NCBI GenBank assembly: GCA_040387515.1
Contig: JAZKDP010000002.1
Location: 34,716 to 98,715 of the forward strand
Direction: 5' to 3'
From: Methylotenera_A sp040387515
GTDB taxonomy: Bacteria > Pseudomonadota > Gammaproteobacteria > Burkholderiales > Methylophilaceae
DNA: 64,000 nucleotides
Shown: in pieces, positions 37,087 to 47,254 of the stretch
Numbering within the stretch: position 1 is the stretch's first letter
How the letters are laid out: every line of letters starts with the position of its first letter
Translations under genes and position numbers: made by a program
The notes under the pieces: generated by a model
Told to the model about the DNA's origin: nothing
Seen by the model: the letters and a program-made list of their open reading frames with translations, nothing else
Database searches by the model: none

Positions 37087-40000
37087 TTAACCCAAATTAG
37101 GGCTTAGCCAACGCTCTAAATACTCTTTTGGCAAATCTCTACGTTTTGCCATGTCTTCTAACTGATCTATACCAATTTTATCCACACTAAAGTATTTAGC
37201 TTCTTTGTGCGCAAAATAGAACCCTGAAACAGCAGCAGCGGGCAACATGGCAAATGATTCTGTCAGTTGCATGCCGATTTCTTCTGCTTGCAGCAAGTTA
37301 AACAAATCTGGTTTTACCGTGTGATCTGGGCAAGCTGGATAGCCAGGTGCAGGGCGAATACCTTGATATTGCTCTTTGATTAATGCGTTTACGTCCAGTT
37401 TTTCATCTGCTGCATAACCCCAAAGATCGGTACGCACGCGTTCATGCATGTATTCAGCAAAGGCTTCTGCGAATCGGTCGGCCAAGGCTTTAAACATAAT
37501 GCCGCTAAAATCATCATGGGCATCAGCAAAGCGCTTTTCAATTTTCTCAGTACCCAGTCCGCCTGTGACGGCGAAAAGCCCTATGTAATCATCTGTTCCT
37601 TTGGGCGCAATAAAATCGCTTAAACATTGATTAGGGCGCGGCACACCATCGATGACTGGCTTGACGCTTTGCTGGCGCATACCGTAATAAGTGAATGCAA
37701 CTTGACTGCGCGTTTCATCGGTATAGATTTCAATATCGTCATCATTCACGGTATTGGCGGGCATCAGCGCAATCACACCATTGGCGGTTAACCAGCGGCC
37801 ATCGATGATTTTCTTCAGCATGGCTTTGCCTTCAGCAAATACTTTAGTCGCAGCTTCACCAACGACTTCATCGGTTAAAATCGCTGGGTAAAAACCCGCT
37901 AAATCCCAAGTTTGAAAGAATGGCCCCCAGTCAATATATTGGGCAATGAGGCTCAAATCGATATTCTTAAATACACGTCGGCCGATAAACTTGGGTTTTA
38001 CAGGTGCAAATTCGCCTGCAAATGAAAGCTGCAATTTGTTTTTTCTGGCATCTGCGATTGTTAATAGGGGCACACCTTTTTTGTTGGCGTGTTGGATGCG
38101 CGCTTTTTCATAATCAGCCTGAATTGCGGCCAAGTAAGCACCGCGCGTTTCGGGCGTAAGCAAATTCTGCATCACCGAGACTGAACGCGAAGCGTCTGGC
38201 ACATAGACAATCGGGCCATCGTAATGCGGGGCGATTTTTACCGCGGTATGCGCGCGCGAAGTGGTTGCGCCGCCAATAAGCAAGGGCGTTTTTGCTTCGC
38301 TAAAATGCGGATCACGCTGCATTTCTTTAGCGAAATAAGCCATTTCCTCTAATGAAGGCGTGATTAATCCACTTAAACCAATGATGTCGGCATTTTCTGC
38401 TTTGGCCATGGCTAAAATCTCAGCGGCTGGCACCATGACGCCCATATTCACGACTTCGAAATTGTTACATTGCAATACCACGCTCACAATATTTTTGCCG
38501 ATGTCATGCACATCGCCTTTAACCGTAGCAATGACAATTTTGCCTTTTGGCTTAGCTACTACGCCCGTTCTAGCTTGATCGGCGGCTTTTTCTGCCTCAA
38601 TAAATGGGATTAAATGTGCGACGGCAGTTTTCATCACGCGCGCAGATTTAACCACCTGCGGCAGGAACATTTTACCTTGTCCAAACAAATCACCCACCAC
38701 GTTCATGCCATCCATCAATGGGCCTTCAATTACATGAATCGGGCGGCCGCCGCTTGCCTCTACCGCGGCACGCGCTTCTTCGGTATCTTGCACAATAAAA
38801 TCGGTAATGCCATGCACCATGGCGTAGCTTAAGCGCTTTTCAACTGGCACAGGGTTTTCAGGCGTACCGCGCCACTCTAGCGTTTCTGCTACTTTTTTCC
38901 CACCTGCCACTAGTGTGCTGGCAATTTCGATTAAGCGTTCGGTAGGCGCGATCAGATTATCTGGATCAATAATACGGTTTAAAACCACATCTTCAACACG
39001 CTGTTTTAGCTCTGGCGCCAAGTCATCATAAACGCCCATCATGCCTGCATTGACAATACCCATCGTCATACCCGCTTTGATGGCGTGATATAAAAATACG
39101 GTATGAACCGCTTCGCGCGCGGGGTCGTTACCGCGAAAACTAAAGCTCACATTGGAAACACCTCCAGAGATTTTGGCATGCGGCAGATTTTGTTTAATCC
39201 AGCGCGTCGCTTCAATAAAATCCACGGCGTAATTATTGTGTTCCTCAATACCGGTGGCAATGGCGAAAATATTCGGGTCAAAAATAATATCTTCTGGCGG
39301 AAAACCTGTGCTGACTAATAAATCGTAAGCACGTTTGCAGATTTCAGTTTTTCGGGCATAAGTATCGGCTTGGCCTTTTTCATCAAACGCCATCACAATC
39401 ACCGCCGCGCCATAACGGCGACAGAGTTTTGCTTGGCGTAAAAATTCCTCTTCGCCTTCTTTCATTGAAATAGAGTTAACAATCGCTTTGCCTTGCACGC
39501 ATTTTAAGCCAGCTTCAATTACGCTCCATTTACTGGAATCGATCATAATCGGCACGCGCGCAATGTCTGGCTCACTCGCAATTAAATTCAAAAAGTGCGT
39601 CATGGCTTTGACGGCATCCAACATGCCTTCATCCATATTAATGTCAATGACTTGCGCACCGTTTTCAACTTGCTGGCGCGCTACGCTTAAAGCTTCGTCA
39701 TATTGCTCATTGATAATCAAACGCGCAAAGGCTTTTGAACCAGTCACATTGGTACGCTCACCCACGTTCACATACAGCGAATTTTCATCAATGATAAACG
39801 GCTCTAAACCTGATAACTTGGTGACAGGTTCAAAGCTCGGTACATGGCGCGGAGTTAACGCTTTTATTTCGTTATAAATCGCGTTAATATGCGCTGGTGT
39901 TGTTCCGCAACAGCCACCGGCCATATTTAAAAAGCCACTATTGGCGAATTCTTTCAATAGGCTAGAAGTGACATCTGGCGTTTCATCAAAGCCTGTGTCA

Positions 40001-40875
40001 GACATCGGATTAGGCAAACCAGCATTTGGATAGATGCATACGAAAGTGTCTGCAATTTTTGAAAGTTCTTCCACATAAGGACGCATTAAAGTCGCCCCCA
40101 AAGCACAGTTAAGTCCAACGGTGAGTGGATTCGCATGACGGATTGAATGCCAAAATGCGGTAACCGTTTGACCCGACAAGATACGGCCAGATGCATCTGT
40201 CACGGTGCCTGAAATCATCAATGGCATGGTGTAGCCGACTTCTTCAAAGAAGGTATCAATGGCAAATAAAGCGGCTTTGCAATTGAGCGTATCAAAGATG
40301 GTTTCTACCATTAAAATATCTGCACCGCCCTCTACCAACGCACGCGCCTGTTCTAAGTAAGCGCTGACTAACTGATCGAAACTGACATTGCGTGCGGCGG
40401 GGTCGTTTACATCCGGGGAAATACTGGCGGTCTTTGGTGTTGGGCCTAATGCGCCGGCCACAAAACGTGGTTTATCGGGAGTGCTGTATTTCAGGCAAGC
40501 TGCTTTAGCCAACTTGGCAGACTGCACATTCATCTCATACACCAAGTGCGCCATGTGGTAATCATCTTGCGCGACAGAGGTTGCGCCAAAAGTATTGGTT
40601 TCAATAACATCGGCGCCGGCGGCTAAATATTGCTCGTGAATTTCTTGAATCACTTGCGGTTGCGTGAGTGACAGCAACTCGTTATTACCTTTTACAAACA
40701 ATTCACGCTGGCCTGCTGGCGCGGCAAAATCTTTAAACCGCTCGCCTCTGTAATCGGCTTCTGACAGTTTGTACTGCTGAATCATCGTCCCCATTGCGCC
40801 GTCTAAAATAAGAATGCGCTGTTTGAGTAAATCGCGTAATTTAGTTTCTAGTGGGCTAATGTTTTTGGATTGCAT
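37087..40875 (-). CDS. metH: Cobalamin-dependent methionine synthase
   Basis: About 1262 residues with all four MetH modules. The homocysteine domain has zinc cysteines in VGLNCALGA and GGCCGTTPAHI. The methyl-THF domain shows YVNVGERTNVTGSKAF and FDPNIFAIATG. The B12 domain carries VKGDVHDIGKNIV, with the cobalt-ligand His. The SAM-dependent reactivation domain ends YFAHKEAKYFSVDKIG. ATG 40875 is chosen over an upstream TTG. It remethylates homocysteine with methyl-THF. Confidence 0.97.
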   Translation of the reverse strand: MQSKNISPLETKLRDLLKQRILILDGAMGTMIQQYKLSEADYRGERFKDFAAPAGQRELFVKGNNELLSLTQPQVIQEIHEQYLAAGADVIETNTFGATSVAQDDYHMAHLVYEMNVQSAKLAKAACLKYSTPDKPRFVAGALGPTPKTASISPDVNDPAARNVSFDQLVSAYLEQARALVEGGADILMVETIFDTLNCKAALFAIDTFFEEVGYTMPLMISGTVTDASGRILSGQTVTAFWHSIRHANPLTVGLNCALGATLMRPYVEELSKIADTFVCIYPNAGLPNPMSDTGFDETPDVTSSLLKEFANSGFLNMAGGCCGTTPAHINAIYNEIKALTPRHVPSFEPVTKLSGLEPFIIDENSLYVNVGERTNVTGSKAFARLIINEQYDEALSVARQQVENGAQVIDINMDEGMLDAVKAMTHFLNLIASEPDIARVPIMIDSSKWSVIEAGLKCVQGKAIVNSISMKEGEEEFLRQAKLCRRYGAAVIVMAFDEKGQADTYARKTEICKRAYDLLVSTGFPPEDIIFDPNIFAIATGIEEHNNYAVDFIEATRWIKQNLPHAKISGGVSNVSFSFRGNDPAREAVHTVFLYHAIKAGMTMGIVNAGMMGVYDDLAPELKQRVEDVVLNRIIDPDNLIAPTERLIEIASTLVAGGKKVAETLEWRGTPENPVPVEKRLSYAMVHGITDFIVQDTEEARAAVEASGGRPIHVIEGPLMDGMNVVGDLFGQGKMFLPQVVKSARVMKTAVAHLIPFIEAEKAADQARTGVVAKPKGKIVIATVKGDVHDIGKNIVSVVLQCNNFEVVNMGVMVPAAEILAMAKAENADIIGLSGLITPSLEEMAYFAKEMQRDPHFSEAKTPLLIGGATTSRAHTAVKIAPHYDGPIVYVPDASRSVSVMQNLLTPETRGAYLAAIQADYEKARIQHANKKGVPLLTIADARKNKLQLSFAGEFAPVKPKFIGRRVFKNIDLSLIAQYIDWGPFFQTWDLAGFYPAILTDEVVGEAATKVFAEGKAMLKKIIDGRWLTANGVIALMPANTVNDDDIEIYTDETRSQVAFTYYGMRQQSVKPVIDGVPRPNQCLSDFIAPKGTDDYIGLFAVTGGLGTEKIEKRFADAHDDFSGIMFKALADRFAEAFAEYMHERVRTDLWGYAADEKLDVNALIKEQYQGIRPAPGYPACPDHTVKPDLFNLLQAEEIGMQLTESFAMLPAAAVSGFYFAHKEAKYFSVDKIGIDQLEDMAKRRDLPKEYLERWLSPNLG

Positions 40876-40992
40876 GCAAGCTTTCAAAAATGCTTTAGAA
40901 CATTGTTTAAGCCTTTATTTTAACATGTTGTAAGACAATGAATATGCTGAATATATGAGGAGTATTTGAGCGAGAAATTTGTACGTACAAAT

Positions 40993-41022
40993 AAAAAAGC
41001 GATGCAGAGCATCGCTTTTTTA
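40993..41022. terminator. Terminator downstream of the small secreted protein gene
   Basis: AAAAAAGCGATGC and GCATCGCTTTTTT pair around AGA. On the minus strand it follows the gene at 41073-41270 and separates it from metH. Confidence 0.85.
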
Positions 41023-41072
41023 CATCAGGGGAGATATGAAATGAAACACTTACATCGTTTTATTTTGGGGTT

Positions 41073-41270
41073 TTATTTTGCTTTTTGTCCCTCATGTTTT
41101 TTATGTGATTTATGTGCTGCTTTCGCTGGTGCTTTAGCGTCTGGTGCTGATGTTGAAGTTGCTGCTGAGGCTGCTTCACCGGCTGGCTTTGCTGCATCTG
41201 CTGCCATTGCGCCCATGCTTAAACTTGCGGCAAAAAGGCCTGTTAATAATACTGATAATAGTTTGTTCAT
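41073..41270 (-). CDS. Small secreted Ala/Lys-rich protein A
   Basis: A 65-residue protein with a clean signal peptide (MNKLLSVLLTGLFAASLSMGAMA) and a short mature part rich in Ala, Lys, Ser and His (KAPAKAAHKSHKKHEGQK). It resembles acid-shock-type low-complexity proteins only in composition. It is a paralogue of the gene at 41335. Function unknown. It ends at a strong terminator. Confidence 0.7.
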   Translation of the reverse strand: MNKLLSVLLTGLFAASLSMGAMAADAAKPAGEAASAATSTSAPDAKAPAKAAHKSHKKHEGQKAK

Positions 41271-41334
41271 TTTATTTCCTTTATATCGAATTAAATTGTT
41301 TTACCTAAAATTGCTTGTTGAGTATCAGCTAGAA

Positions 41335-41532
41335 TTACTTAGCCTCTTTTTTAGCGCTCGGTAATATTTTTTTAAGTGAAGCTTTAATACCGGTATCTTT
41401 TTTAACGACTGAAGCCGTTGGTGCTTTACTTGCTGAAACGTCTGCCGGTTTTGCTGCATCTGCTGCCATTGCGCCGGCACTTAAAGAACTTGCAACTAAA
41501 CCTACGGCTAATACTGATAAAAATTTATTCAT
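41335..41532 (-). CDS. Small secreted Ala/Lys-rich protein B
   Basis: Another 65-residue protein with nearly the same leader (MNKFLSVLAVGLVASSLSAGAMA) and the same start of mature chain (ADAAKPA), but a different tail (DTGIKASLKKILPSAKKEAK). The shared leader and tandem position point to a local duplication with divergence. An AGGAG-type box (rc of CTCCTA) precedes the ATG. Function unknown. Confidence 0.7.
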   Translation of the reverse strand: MNKFLSVLAVGLVASSLSAGAMAADAAKPADVSASKAPTASVVKKDTGIKASLKKILPSAKKEAK

Positions 41533-41638
41533 GCTAATCTCCTAATCCATTAATATTAATTTCTACACTTTTTACTACATTTAAAACTGTTAAAACTAAG
41601 GTGGTTAAATCAAAGCTCTTAAATTAATTTCTTCACGT

Positions 41639-41680
41639 TAAGGTATTACTAAGTTATTTACGTATTAAGGTATTTACGTT
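41639..41680. promoter_or_regulatory. Interleaved direct repeats upstream of the response regulator
   Basis: TTAAGGTATT occurs at 41639 and 41666, and TATTTACGT at 41656 and 41672. The repeats lie in the 283-bp divergent gap between the small secreted protein gene and the two-component genes. OmpR-type regulators of the QseB/PmrA group bind direct TTAAG-like repeats, so autoregulation is a reasonable inference. Confidence 0.4.
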
Positions 41681-41815
41681 TCAAGCTAACGGTGTAACTG
41701 CTGCCTGTGAATCAAACTATACTCAGCCAAACTTACAGCAACCTTACGAGTTTTAATTTAAATAATTTATTTTTACAGATGCTTTAACTGTCGTTTTTAA
41801 AATGCATAATGAGAT

Positions 41816-42484
41816 ATGCGCATATTTATCGTAGAAGATGATTTGGTATTGGCGGATGGGCTTAAGAACTCGCTCATCCAATCGGGTTATGCGATTGATG
41901 TAGCCACCAATGGCGCAGATGCAGACAGCATTTTGGCCTACCAAGCATTTGATCTGGTGGTGCTCGATTTAGGCTTGCCTAAATTAGGTGGATTTGAAGT
42001 ATTAAAACGCCTGCGCTCACGCGGCAGCAAAACGCCTGTATTAATTTTAACGGCCAATGATAATGTCGATAATCGCGTAATCGGTTTAGATTTAGGCGCT
42101 GATGATTATTTAAGCAAACCATTCAATTTGGCAGAATTAGAAGCGCGTGTGCGCGCATTGATTCGGCGCGGCCAATCAGGTAGTAGCGCAATCACTAATA
42201 TTGGCGGCTTAGCCTTTGATATGACCAATCGCATCGCCACCTACAATGAAGTTGGCTTAAATTTATCTGCACGCGAATTGGCGGTGTTAGAAGTATTGAT
42301 GCTGAAAACAGGCAAAGTCGCCAGCAAAGAACAGATGCTGAATAAGTTATGTAATTTTGATGCAGACATTAGTGATAATGCATTGGAAGTTTATTTGCAT
42401 CGCTTGCGTAAGAAATTAGAACATACTGATATTAATATTCGTACTATTCGCGGCTTAGGTTATTTAATAGAGAAAAAAGCTTAA
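41816..42484 (+). CDS. OmpR-family response regulator (QseB/TctD-like)
   Basis: A 222-residue regulator. The receiver domain has the acidic pair D8-D9, phospho-acceptor D51 in VVLDLGLP, and LSKPF with the conserved Lys. The C-terminal winged helix ends VYLHRLRKKLEHTDINIRTIRGLGYLI. It pairs with the sensor kinase 32 bp downstream. The signal is unknown. Confidence 0.93.
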   Translation: MRIFIVEDDLVLADGLKNSLIQSGYAIDVATNGADADSILAYQAFDLVVLDLGLPKLGGFEVLKRLRSRGSKTPVLILTANDNVDNRVIGLDLGADDYLSKPFNLAELEARVRALIRRGQSGSSAITNIGGLAFDMTNRIATYNEVGLNLSARELAVLEVLMLKTGKVASKEQMLNKLCNFDADISDNALEVYLHRLRKKLEHTDINIRTIRGLGYLIEKKA

Positions 42485-42516
42485 GTTTTTCAAAAACTCA
42501 CCATTAAGACATTCAC

Positions 42517-43917
42517 TTGTTTAACTTTAAACAACACTTCCCGCAAAACTCTCTAAAAAATCAACTTTTTAGATGGTTGTTATTATTGTTATTGCCGCTG
42601 ATTTTCATCTCCATTATCGCTGGCTACTTTTTGGCGAATCATTTTACCAATCAAGTTTACGATAAATCGCTATATCGCACCGCGCTAGCTTTGGCTGGGC
42701 AAGTAGATATTGAGTCGCCGAAAATCCAAGTGCATTTGCCGAAAATTGCCAGGGACTTACTAGAGTTTGATGAAGACGATGATGTGTATTTTCGCATTAT
42801 TGGGCCGAATGGCGACTTGGTTTCTACACATACCAGCTTGCCATTGCCAAAAAAATATCCTGCAGCAGATAAATTTTTCTATTACGAAACCAGTTTAAAT
42901 AACGAAGATTTAAGAGTCATTATTTATGCGTTACCAAAAGTACAAAATAATCAAAAAGATATTTATATTTTGGTGGGAGAAACGCAGCAAAAACGCATGC
43001 AAATGGCAGATGAAATCATCTTAAGCATGTTGTTGCCGCAGTTATTAATCGGCTTGCTGGTTGGCGCGCTACTGTTTTTTGGCATTAAACGCGGTTTAAT
43101 GCCTTTGGAAAAATTAAAAACAGAGTTAATCGCACGCAATAGCAATGATTTAAGTCCTGTTGACCATTCAGCAGCACCGACAGAATTAAAACCACTACTA
43201 GAAAGCTTTAACGATTTACTAGCCAAAGTTGCCAATAATATCGCCAAACAGCAACGCTTTATTGCCGATGCGTCACACCAATTAAGAACGCCGTTGGCGG
43301 GTCTGAAAACCCAAGCAGAGTTGGCTTTAAGAGAGAAAAGTCCTGACAAAATTGCACATGCTTTAAGTCAAATCAATGTCGCCAGTGGCAATCTATCGCA
43401 TTTAGTCAGCCAATTATTAAGCTTAACCAAAGCAGAACCCAGCGGCAGCGTTTTTCTGGAAACGGAAAGCTTAGATTTAAGCCAATTAGCCCAATTAACG
43501 ACTGCTGATTGGGTTGTTATTGCCTTAGAAAAAAATATCGATTTAGGTTTTATCACAACCGATAAAAACTTATTGATTAAAGGTAATACGGTTTTATTGC
43601 GCGAGTTAATGAATAATTTAATTGAAAATGCCATTTTGTATACCGCCAATGGCGGCAATATCACGGTGGGCATTAAACGAGAAGCCAACGATATCTTACT
43701 TTATGTGCAGGACGATGGCATCGGCATCGCAGCAGATCAGCAAGATTTAGTTTTTGAGCGATTTTATCGCGTACTTGGCACACAACAGACAGGCTGCGGT
43801 TTAGGTTTAACCATTGTGCAAGAGATTGCTGAAAGACATTCAGCTACTGTCTCTATTTTCAGCAAAGGTGAAGGTTCAGGGTCGTTATTTACGGTGCGCT
43901 TTGCGGCATTAAGTTAA
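42517..43917 (+). CDS. Sensor histidine kinase (QseC/TctE-like)
   Basis: A 466-residue kinase with a first membrane helix near residues 18-40, a periplasmic sensor region of about 120 residues, a second helix near 168-190, HAMP, and the H-box FIADASHQLRTPLAGLKTQAEL. The ATPase part has NNLIENAILY, DDGIGIAADQ and GCGLGLTIV. The start appears to be TTG. It is convergent with comM. Confidence 0.9.
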   Translation: MFNFKQHFPQNSLKNQLFRWLLLLLLPLIFISIIAGYFLANHFTNQVYDKSLYRTALALAGQVDIESPKIQVHLPKIARDLLEFDEDDDVYFRIIGPNGDLVSTHTSLPLPKKYPAADKFFYYETSLNNEDLRVIIYALPKVQNNQKDIYILVGETQQKRMQMADEIILSMLLPQLLIGLLVGALLFFGIKRGLMPLEKLKTELIARNSNDLSPVDHSAAPTELKPLLESFNDLLAKVANNIAKQQRFIADASHQLRTPLAGLKTQAELALREKSPDKIAHALSQINVASGNLSHLVSQLLSLTKAEPSGSVFLETESLDLSQLAQLTTADWVVIALEKNIDLGFITTDKNLLIKGNTVLLRELMNNLIENAILYTANGGNITVGIKREANDILLYVQDDGIGIAADQQDLVFERFYRVLGTQQTGCGLGLTIVQEIAERHSATVSIFSKGEGSGSLFTVRFAALS

Positions 43918-43924
43918 CGCGGCT

Positions 43925-45361
43925 TTAATCGGCGCCACGCCTGTACTGGATAGCTTCTGCAATTTGCGCAGGTTTAATCGCTACATCTCCCGCTAGGTCT
44001 GCAATTGTTCTGGCCACTTTCAAAATGCGATGATATGCACGCGCAGATAAATTTAAGCGTGAAATAGCAGTTTTTAGCAGGGTTAAACCGGCGTCATCAG
44101 GCTGGCAATGCGCATCTATTTCCAGGCTACCTAAGCTAAAGTTCGCTTTCCCCTGACGTTGTAATTGTATCTCGCGTGCTTTTTCCACGCGCGTGCGAAT
44201 GGCATCACTGCTTTCCGCAACCTGCGCAGTCGTTAATTCATTCTCTTTTAATGCAGGCACTTCGATTAATAAATCAATACGGTCTAATAATGGCCCTGAG
44301 ATTTTGCTGCGATAACGCGTAACATTGTCAGGCGTGCAGCGACACTTATTATTAAAATGCCCCAAATATCCACATGGGCAAGGGTTCATCGCGGCAAGCA
44401 ATTGAAAAGAGGCTGGGAAATCTGCCTGTCGCGCCGCGCGTGAGATGGTGATATGCCCGCTTTCCAAAGGCTCACGCAGCACCTCTAATACTTTGCGATC
44501 AAATTCTGGCAATTCATCCAAAAATAATACGCCATGATGCGCAAGCGAAATTTCTCCTGGTCGCGGTATGCCACCGCCACCCACCAACGCCACGCCTGAA
44601 GCCGTATGATGCGGCGACCTAAATGGCCTGCGCTTCCAGTTTCCCAGCTTGTAACCGCCATTAAGTGATTGTATCGCGGCACTTTCTAAAGCTTCTTGCT
44701 CGGTCATACCGGGCAAAATACCCGCAAAACGATTAGCCAACATGCTCTTGCCTGTGCCTGGTGGTCCACTCATCAGTACACTGTGTCCACCAGCTGCGGC
44801 AATTTCCAATGCACGTTTGGCCTGTGATTGACCTTTTACCTCATTAAAATCTGGATAATGATTTTTCTGTGCTGGTGTGTTTGATTGATATTGCTGAATG
44901 ACTGTATGTCCACTTAAGTGCGCGCACACTTCTAATAATGTATTGGCAGGATAAATAATGGCGTCTTTCACCAAACTTGCTTCTTCTGCACTGGCTTGGG
45001 GCAAAATAAAAGCACGCTTGGTTTTGGTGCTATTTTTGACCATTTGGTAAGTCATCGCTAACGCACCACGAATTGGACGTAATTCACCCGTTAACGCTAA
45101 TTCGCCAGCAATTTCGTAGCGACTTAATGCTTCTGTCGGAATCTGCCCGCTGGCTGCCAGTATGCCGAGGGCAATCGGCAAATCATAACGCCCACTCTCT
45201 TTAGGCAAATCAGCAGGTGCAAGATTAACTGTGATGCGACGCGCAGGAAATTCAAATTGTGCGGTTTGTATGGCGGCTCGCACACGATCCTTACTTTCTT
45301 TCACTTCGGCTTCAGGCAACCCGACAATCGTGATATTGTGTACTATTATTTCAGTGTACAA
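43925..45361 (-). pseudogene. comM: ComM, 3' part, cut by island insertion
   Basis: Residues of ComM from ITIVGLPEAEVKESKDRVRAA to the end are intact, with the Lon-like N-domain, Walker A GPPGTGKSMLANR, FLDELPEFDRKVLEVLREPLESG and the C-terminal helicase lid. ComM is a hexameric branch-migration helicase for natural transformation. The first 32 codons are displaced to 61107-61202. True comM sequence ends at about 45331; the extra N-terminal codons up to a TTG at 45361 are island DNA. A fused product from this TTG is possible but has no ribosome-binding site or native promoter. Confidence 0.93.
45330..45351. repeat. Left attachment junction of the island
   Basis: Read on the minus strand, TAATAGTACACAATATC is followed by AC and then comM sequence GATTGTCGGG. 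The 17-nt arm mirrors the arm at 61088-61104 with 15 of 17 positions matching, as expected for one half of an attP site. It lies 19 bp from the recombinase start codon. Confidence 0.85.
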
Positions 45362-45369
45362 TTGGAATT

Positions 45370-47166
45370 ATGAAAAGCAGAAAAGCCTACTCCTACATCC
45401 GAATGTCTTCAGACATACAACTTAAAGGCGATAGTTTAAGACGACAACTTGAAGCATCAGAAGATTACGCAAAAAATAACAATCTAGACTTGGTAACCGA
45501 TATTGATGGTGTTTTATTGCGTGACCTTGGAGTGTCTGGATTTAAAGGTAAAAACGCACAAAAAGGTGTCCTTTCAAAATTTCTAGAAGCGTTGGAACTT
45601 GGCAGAATCGAGAAAAACAGCATTCTACTTATTGAAAGCCTAGATCGACTTTCCAGAGAAAAGTTATCGGATGCAATACCGCAATTTCTCGATATTTTAA
45701 AAAAAGGTATTGAAATTGTTACGCTAACTGACAATCAAAGATACACCAAACATTACATCGATAACAATCCAGGTGCAATTTTCATTAGTTTAGGCATTAT
45801 GTTTAGAGCTAATGAAGAATCTGAAATTAAATCAAAAAGGCTCAGTGCAGCATGGAGTAATAAACGAAATAACGCAAAAACCAAGGTGATGACTAAAACC
45901 TGTCCTGCATGGATGGAGTACGACAAAGATACCGAAAAATTTGTCATTGTTCCTGAACGTGGTGAAGTCGTAAAAAAAATATTTGATATGTGCATAAACA
46001 CATGCGGACTATATGCCATTGCTAGACATCTCAATGAAACAAACACTCCTCAATTCGGTAATGGTCGAATTTGGTATTTATCTTATGTTAGAAAAATAAT
46101 AAATAATCGTTCAGTTATTGGTGAGTTATCACCACATCATTACGTTGATGGCGTGAGGCAGAAAATCGGCGATCCAATTGCTGACTATTATCCTAAAATT
46201 GTAGATGAGCAAACATTTTTGCTCGCTCACGTCGCTATTAGTAAAAGATCCACAATTGGTAAAGGTCGCAAAGGTACTACTTTTACTAATGTCTTTTCAG
46301 GATTAATGCACTGCGGATTATGTGGATTTAAAGTAATGCTTAAAAATCACAATTCAATCTCAAAAAGTGGGCGATATTTAACATGCTCTAATAAAAATGT
46401 TTTGGGTGGATGCCAATTACCTAGTTGGAATTTAAGTGAATTTGAAGGGATGATTTTTAAACACCTTCGGGAAATAAATTTTTCGGACTTAATAAGTACA
46501 TCATCTGACGACAATAAAGTGTCTCTCGATGACCAGATGAGCGTTGTAATTTCGAAGAAAATGAGCAAAGAAGAAGAACTGAAGCGTACTATTGATTTTT
46601 CTACTGAAAACGATTTATCTGAAAATATAAAAAAAATGTATGTGACTAAACAAAATTTATTAGATCAGGAAATATCGCAGCTTGAATCTGAGATTAATAA
46701 TATAAAGAAATTAATCGACGATCAACAAGCTACTGAAAAGCTGTTTAATGCAGATGATATAAAACAGTTAATTAACAAAATTGAAGAAAATCAAAATGAT
46801 TATCTTTTTAGATCAACTTTAAATCAATACCTAACTAAACTCATTTTAAAAATTGAACTGTTTTATGACCAAAACCATATTCAGCCTTGGGAGTTTGATA
46901 TTGATGCAGATATTGTAGATTCAACAGATAATGTCAATTCAACTGATCCTGATAAAGATGGTGTTTTTATCGCATTCAGAAAAACATTCAAAAGTCGATC
47001 CCATTTATCCCTTGAAGAAATCATAAAGCATCCAGATTTTGATTTGTTCAATCGAAATTACAATAGGTTTGTTCGTATAACATATAGAACTGGAATCGTT
47101 AGAGAGTTATATACAGGAAGTAATTCTTCCTTCGTTCATAAACAAGATAAATCCGTTAAACATTAA
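45370..47166 (+). CDS. Large serine recombinase (integrase)
   Basis: A 598-residue site-specific recombinase. The catalytic resolvase domain has YIRMSSD with nucleophile S13, and IESLDRLSREKL with the conserved Arg. The recombinase domain follows (GEVVKKIFDMC...GLYAIARHLNETNTP), then a zinc ribbon (HCGLCG and, later, C-x8-C) and a long coiled coil (about 385-480). It is the likely integrase of the island, lying beside its left junction. Reading it from so near the junction means its promoter overlaps the att site or lies in comM. Confidence 0.93.
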   Translation: MKSRKAYSYIRMSSDIQLKGDSLRRQLEASEDYAKNNNLDLVTDIDGVLLRDLGVSGFKGKNAQKGVLSKFLEALELGRIEKNSILLIESLDRLSREKLSDAIPQFLDILKKGIEIVTLTDNQRYTKHYIDNNPGAIFISLGIMFRANEESEIKSKRLSAAWSNKRNNAKTKVMTKTCPAWMEYDKDTEKFVIVPERGEVVKKIFDMCINTCGLYAIARHLNETNTPQFGNGRIWYLSYVRKIINNRSVIGELSPHHYVDGVRQKIGDPIADYYPKIVDEQTFLLAHVAISKRSTIGKGRKGTTFTNVFSGLMHCGLCGFKVMLKNHNSISKSGRYLTCSNKNVLGGCQLPSWNLSEFEGMIFKHLREINFSDLISTSSDDNKVSLDDQMSVVISKKMSKEEELKRTIDFSTENDLSENIKKMYVTKQNLLDQEISQLESEINNIKKLIDDQQATEKLFNADDIKQLINKIEENQNDYLFRSTLNQYLTKLILKIELFYDQNHIQPWEFDIDADIVDSTDNVNSTDPDKDGVFIAFRKTFKSRSHLSLEEIIKHPDFDLFNRNYNRFVRITYRTGIVRELYTGSNSSFVHKQDKSVKH

Positions 47167-47231
47167 AATGGCTTCAAATCATTCTGGGATTGCGGAAGCA
47201 TTCATTAGATAAATATCTCTTGACTATGTTT

Positions 47232-47251
47232 CTATATTTATGGAAATATAG
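47232..47251. promoter_or_regulatory. ArsR operator palindrome
   Basis: CTATATTT and AAATATAG form perfect 8-bp arms around ATGG, ending four bases before the arsR ATG. A TTGACT at 47220 could be the -35. The position and symmetry fit an ArsR dimer site that shuts off the ars operon until arsenite binds. Confidence 0.7.
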
Positions 47252-47254
47252 TGT

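Noticed and set aside
40966..41364. 132-codon frame on the plus strand
   Set aside because: It covers the terminator and both ends of the small secreted protein genes, which have real signal peptides on the other strand.
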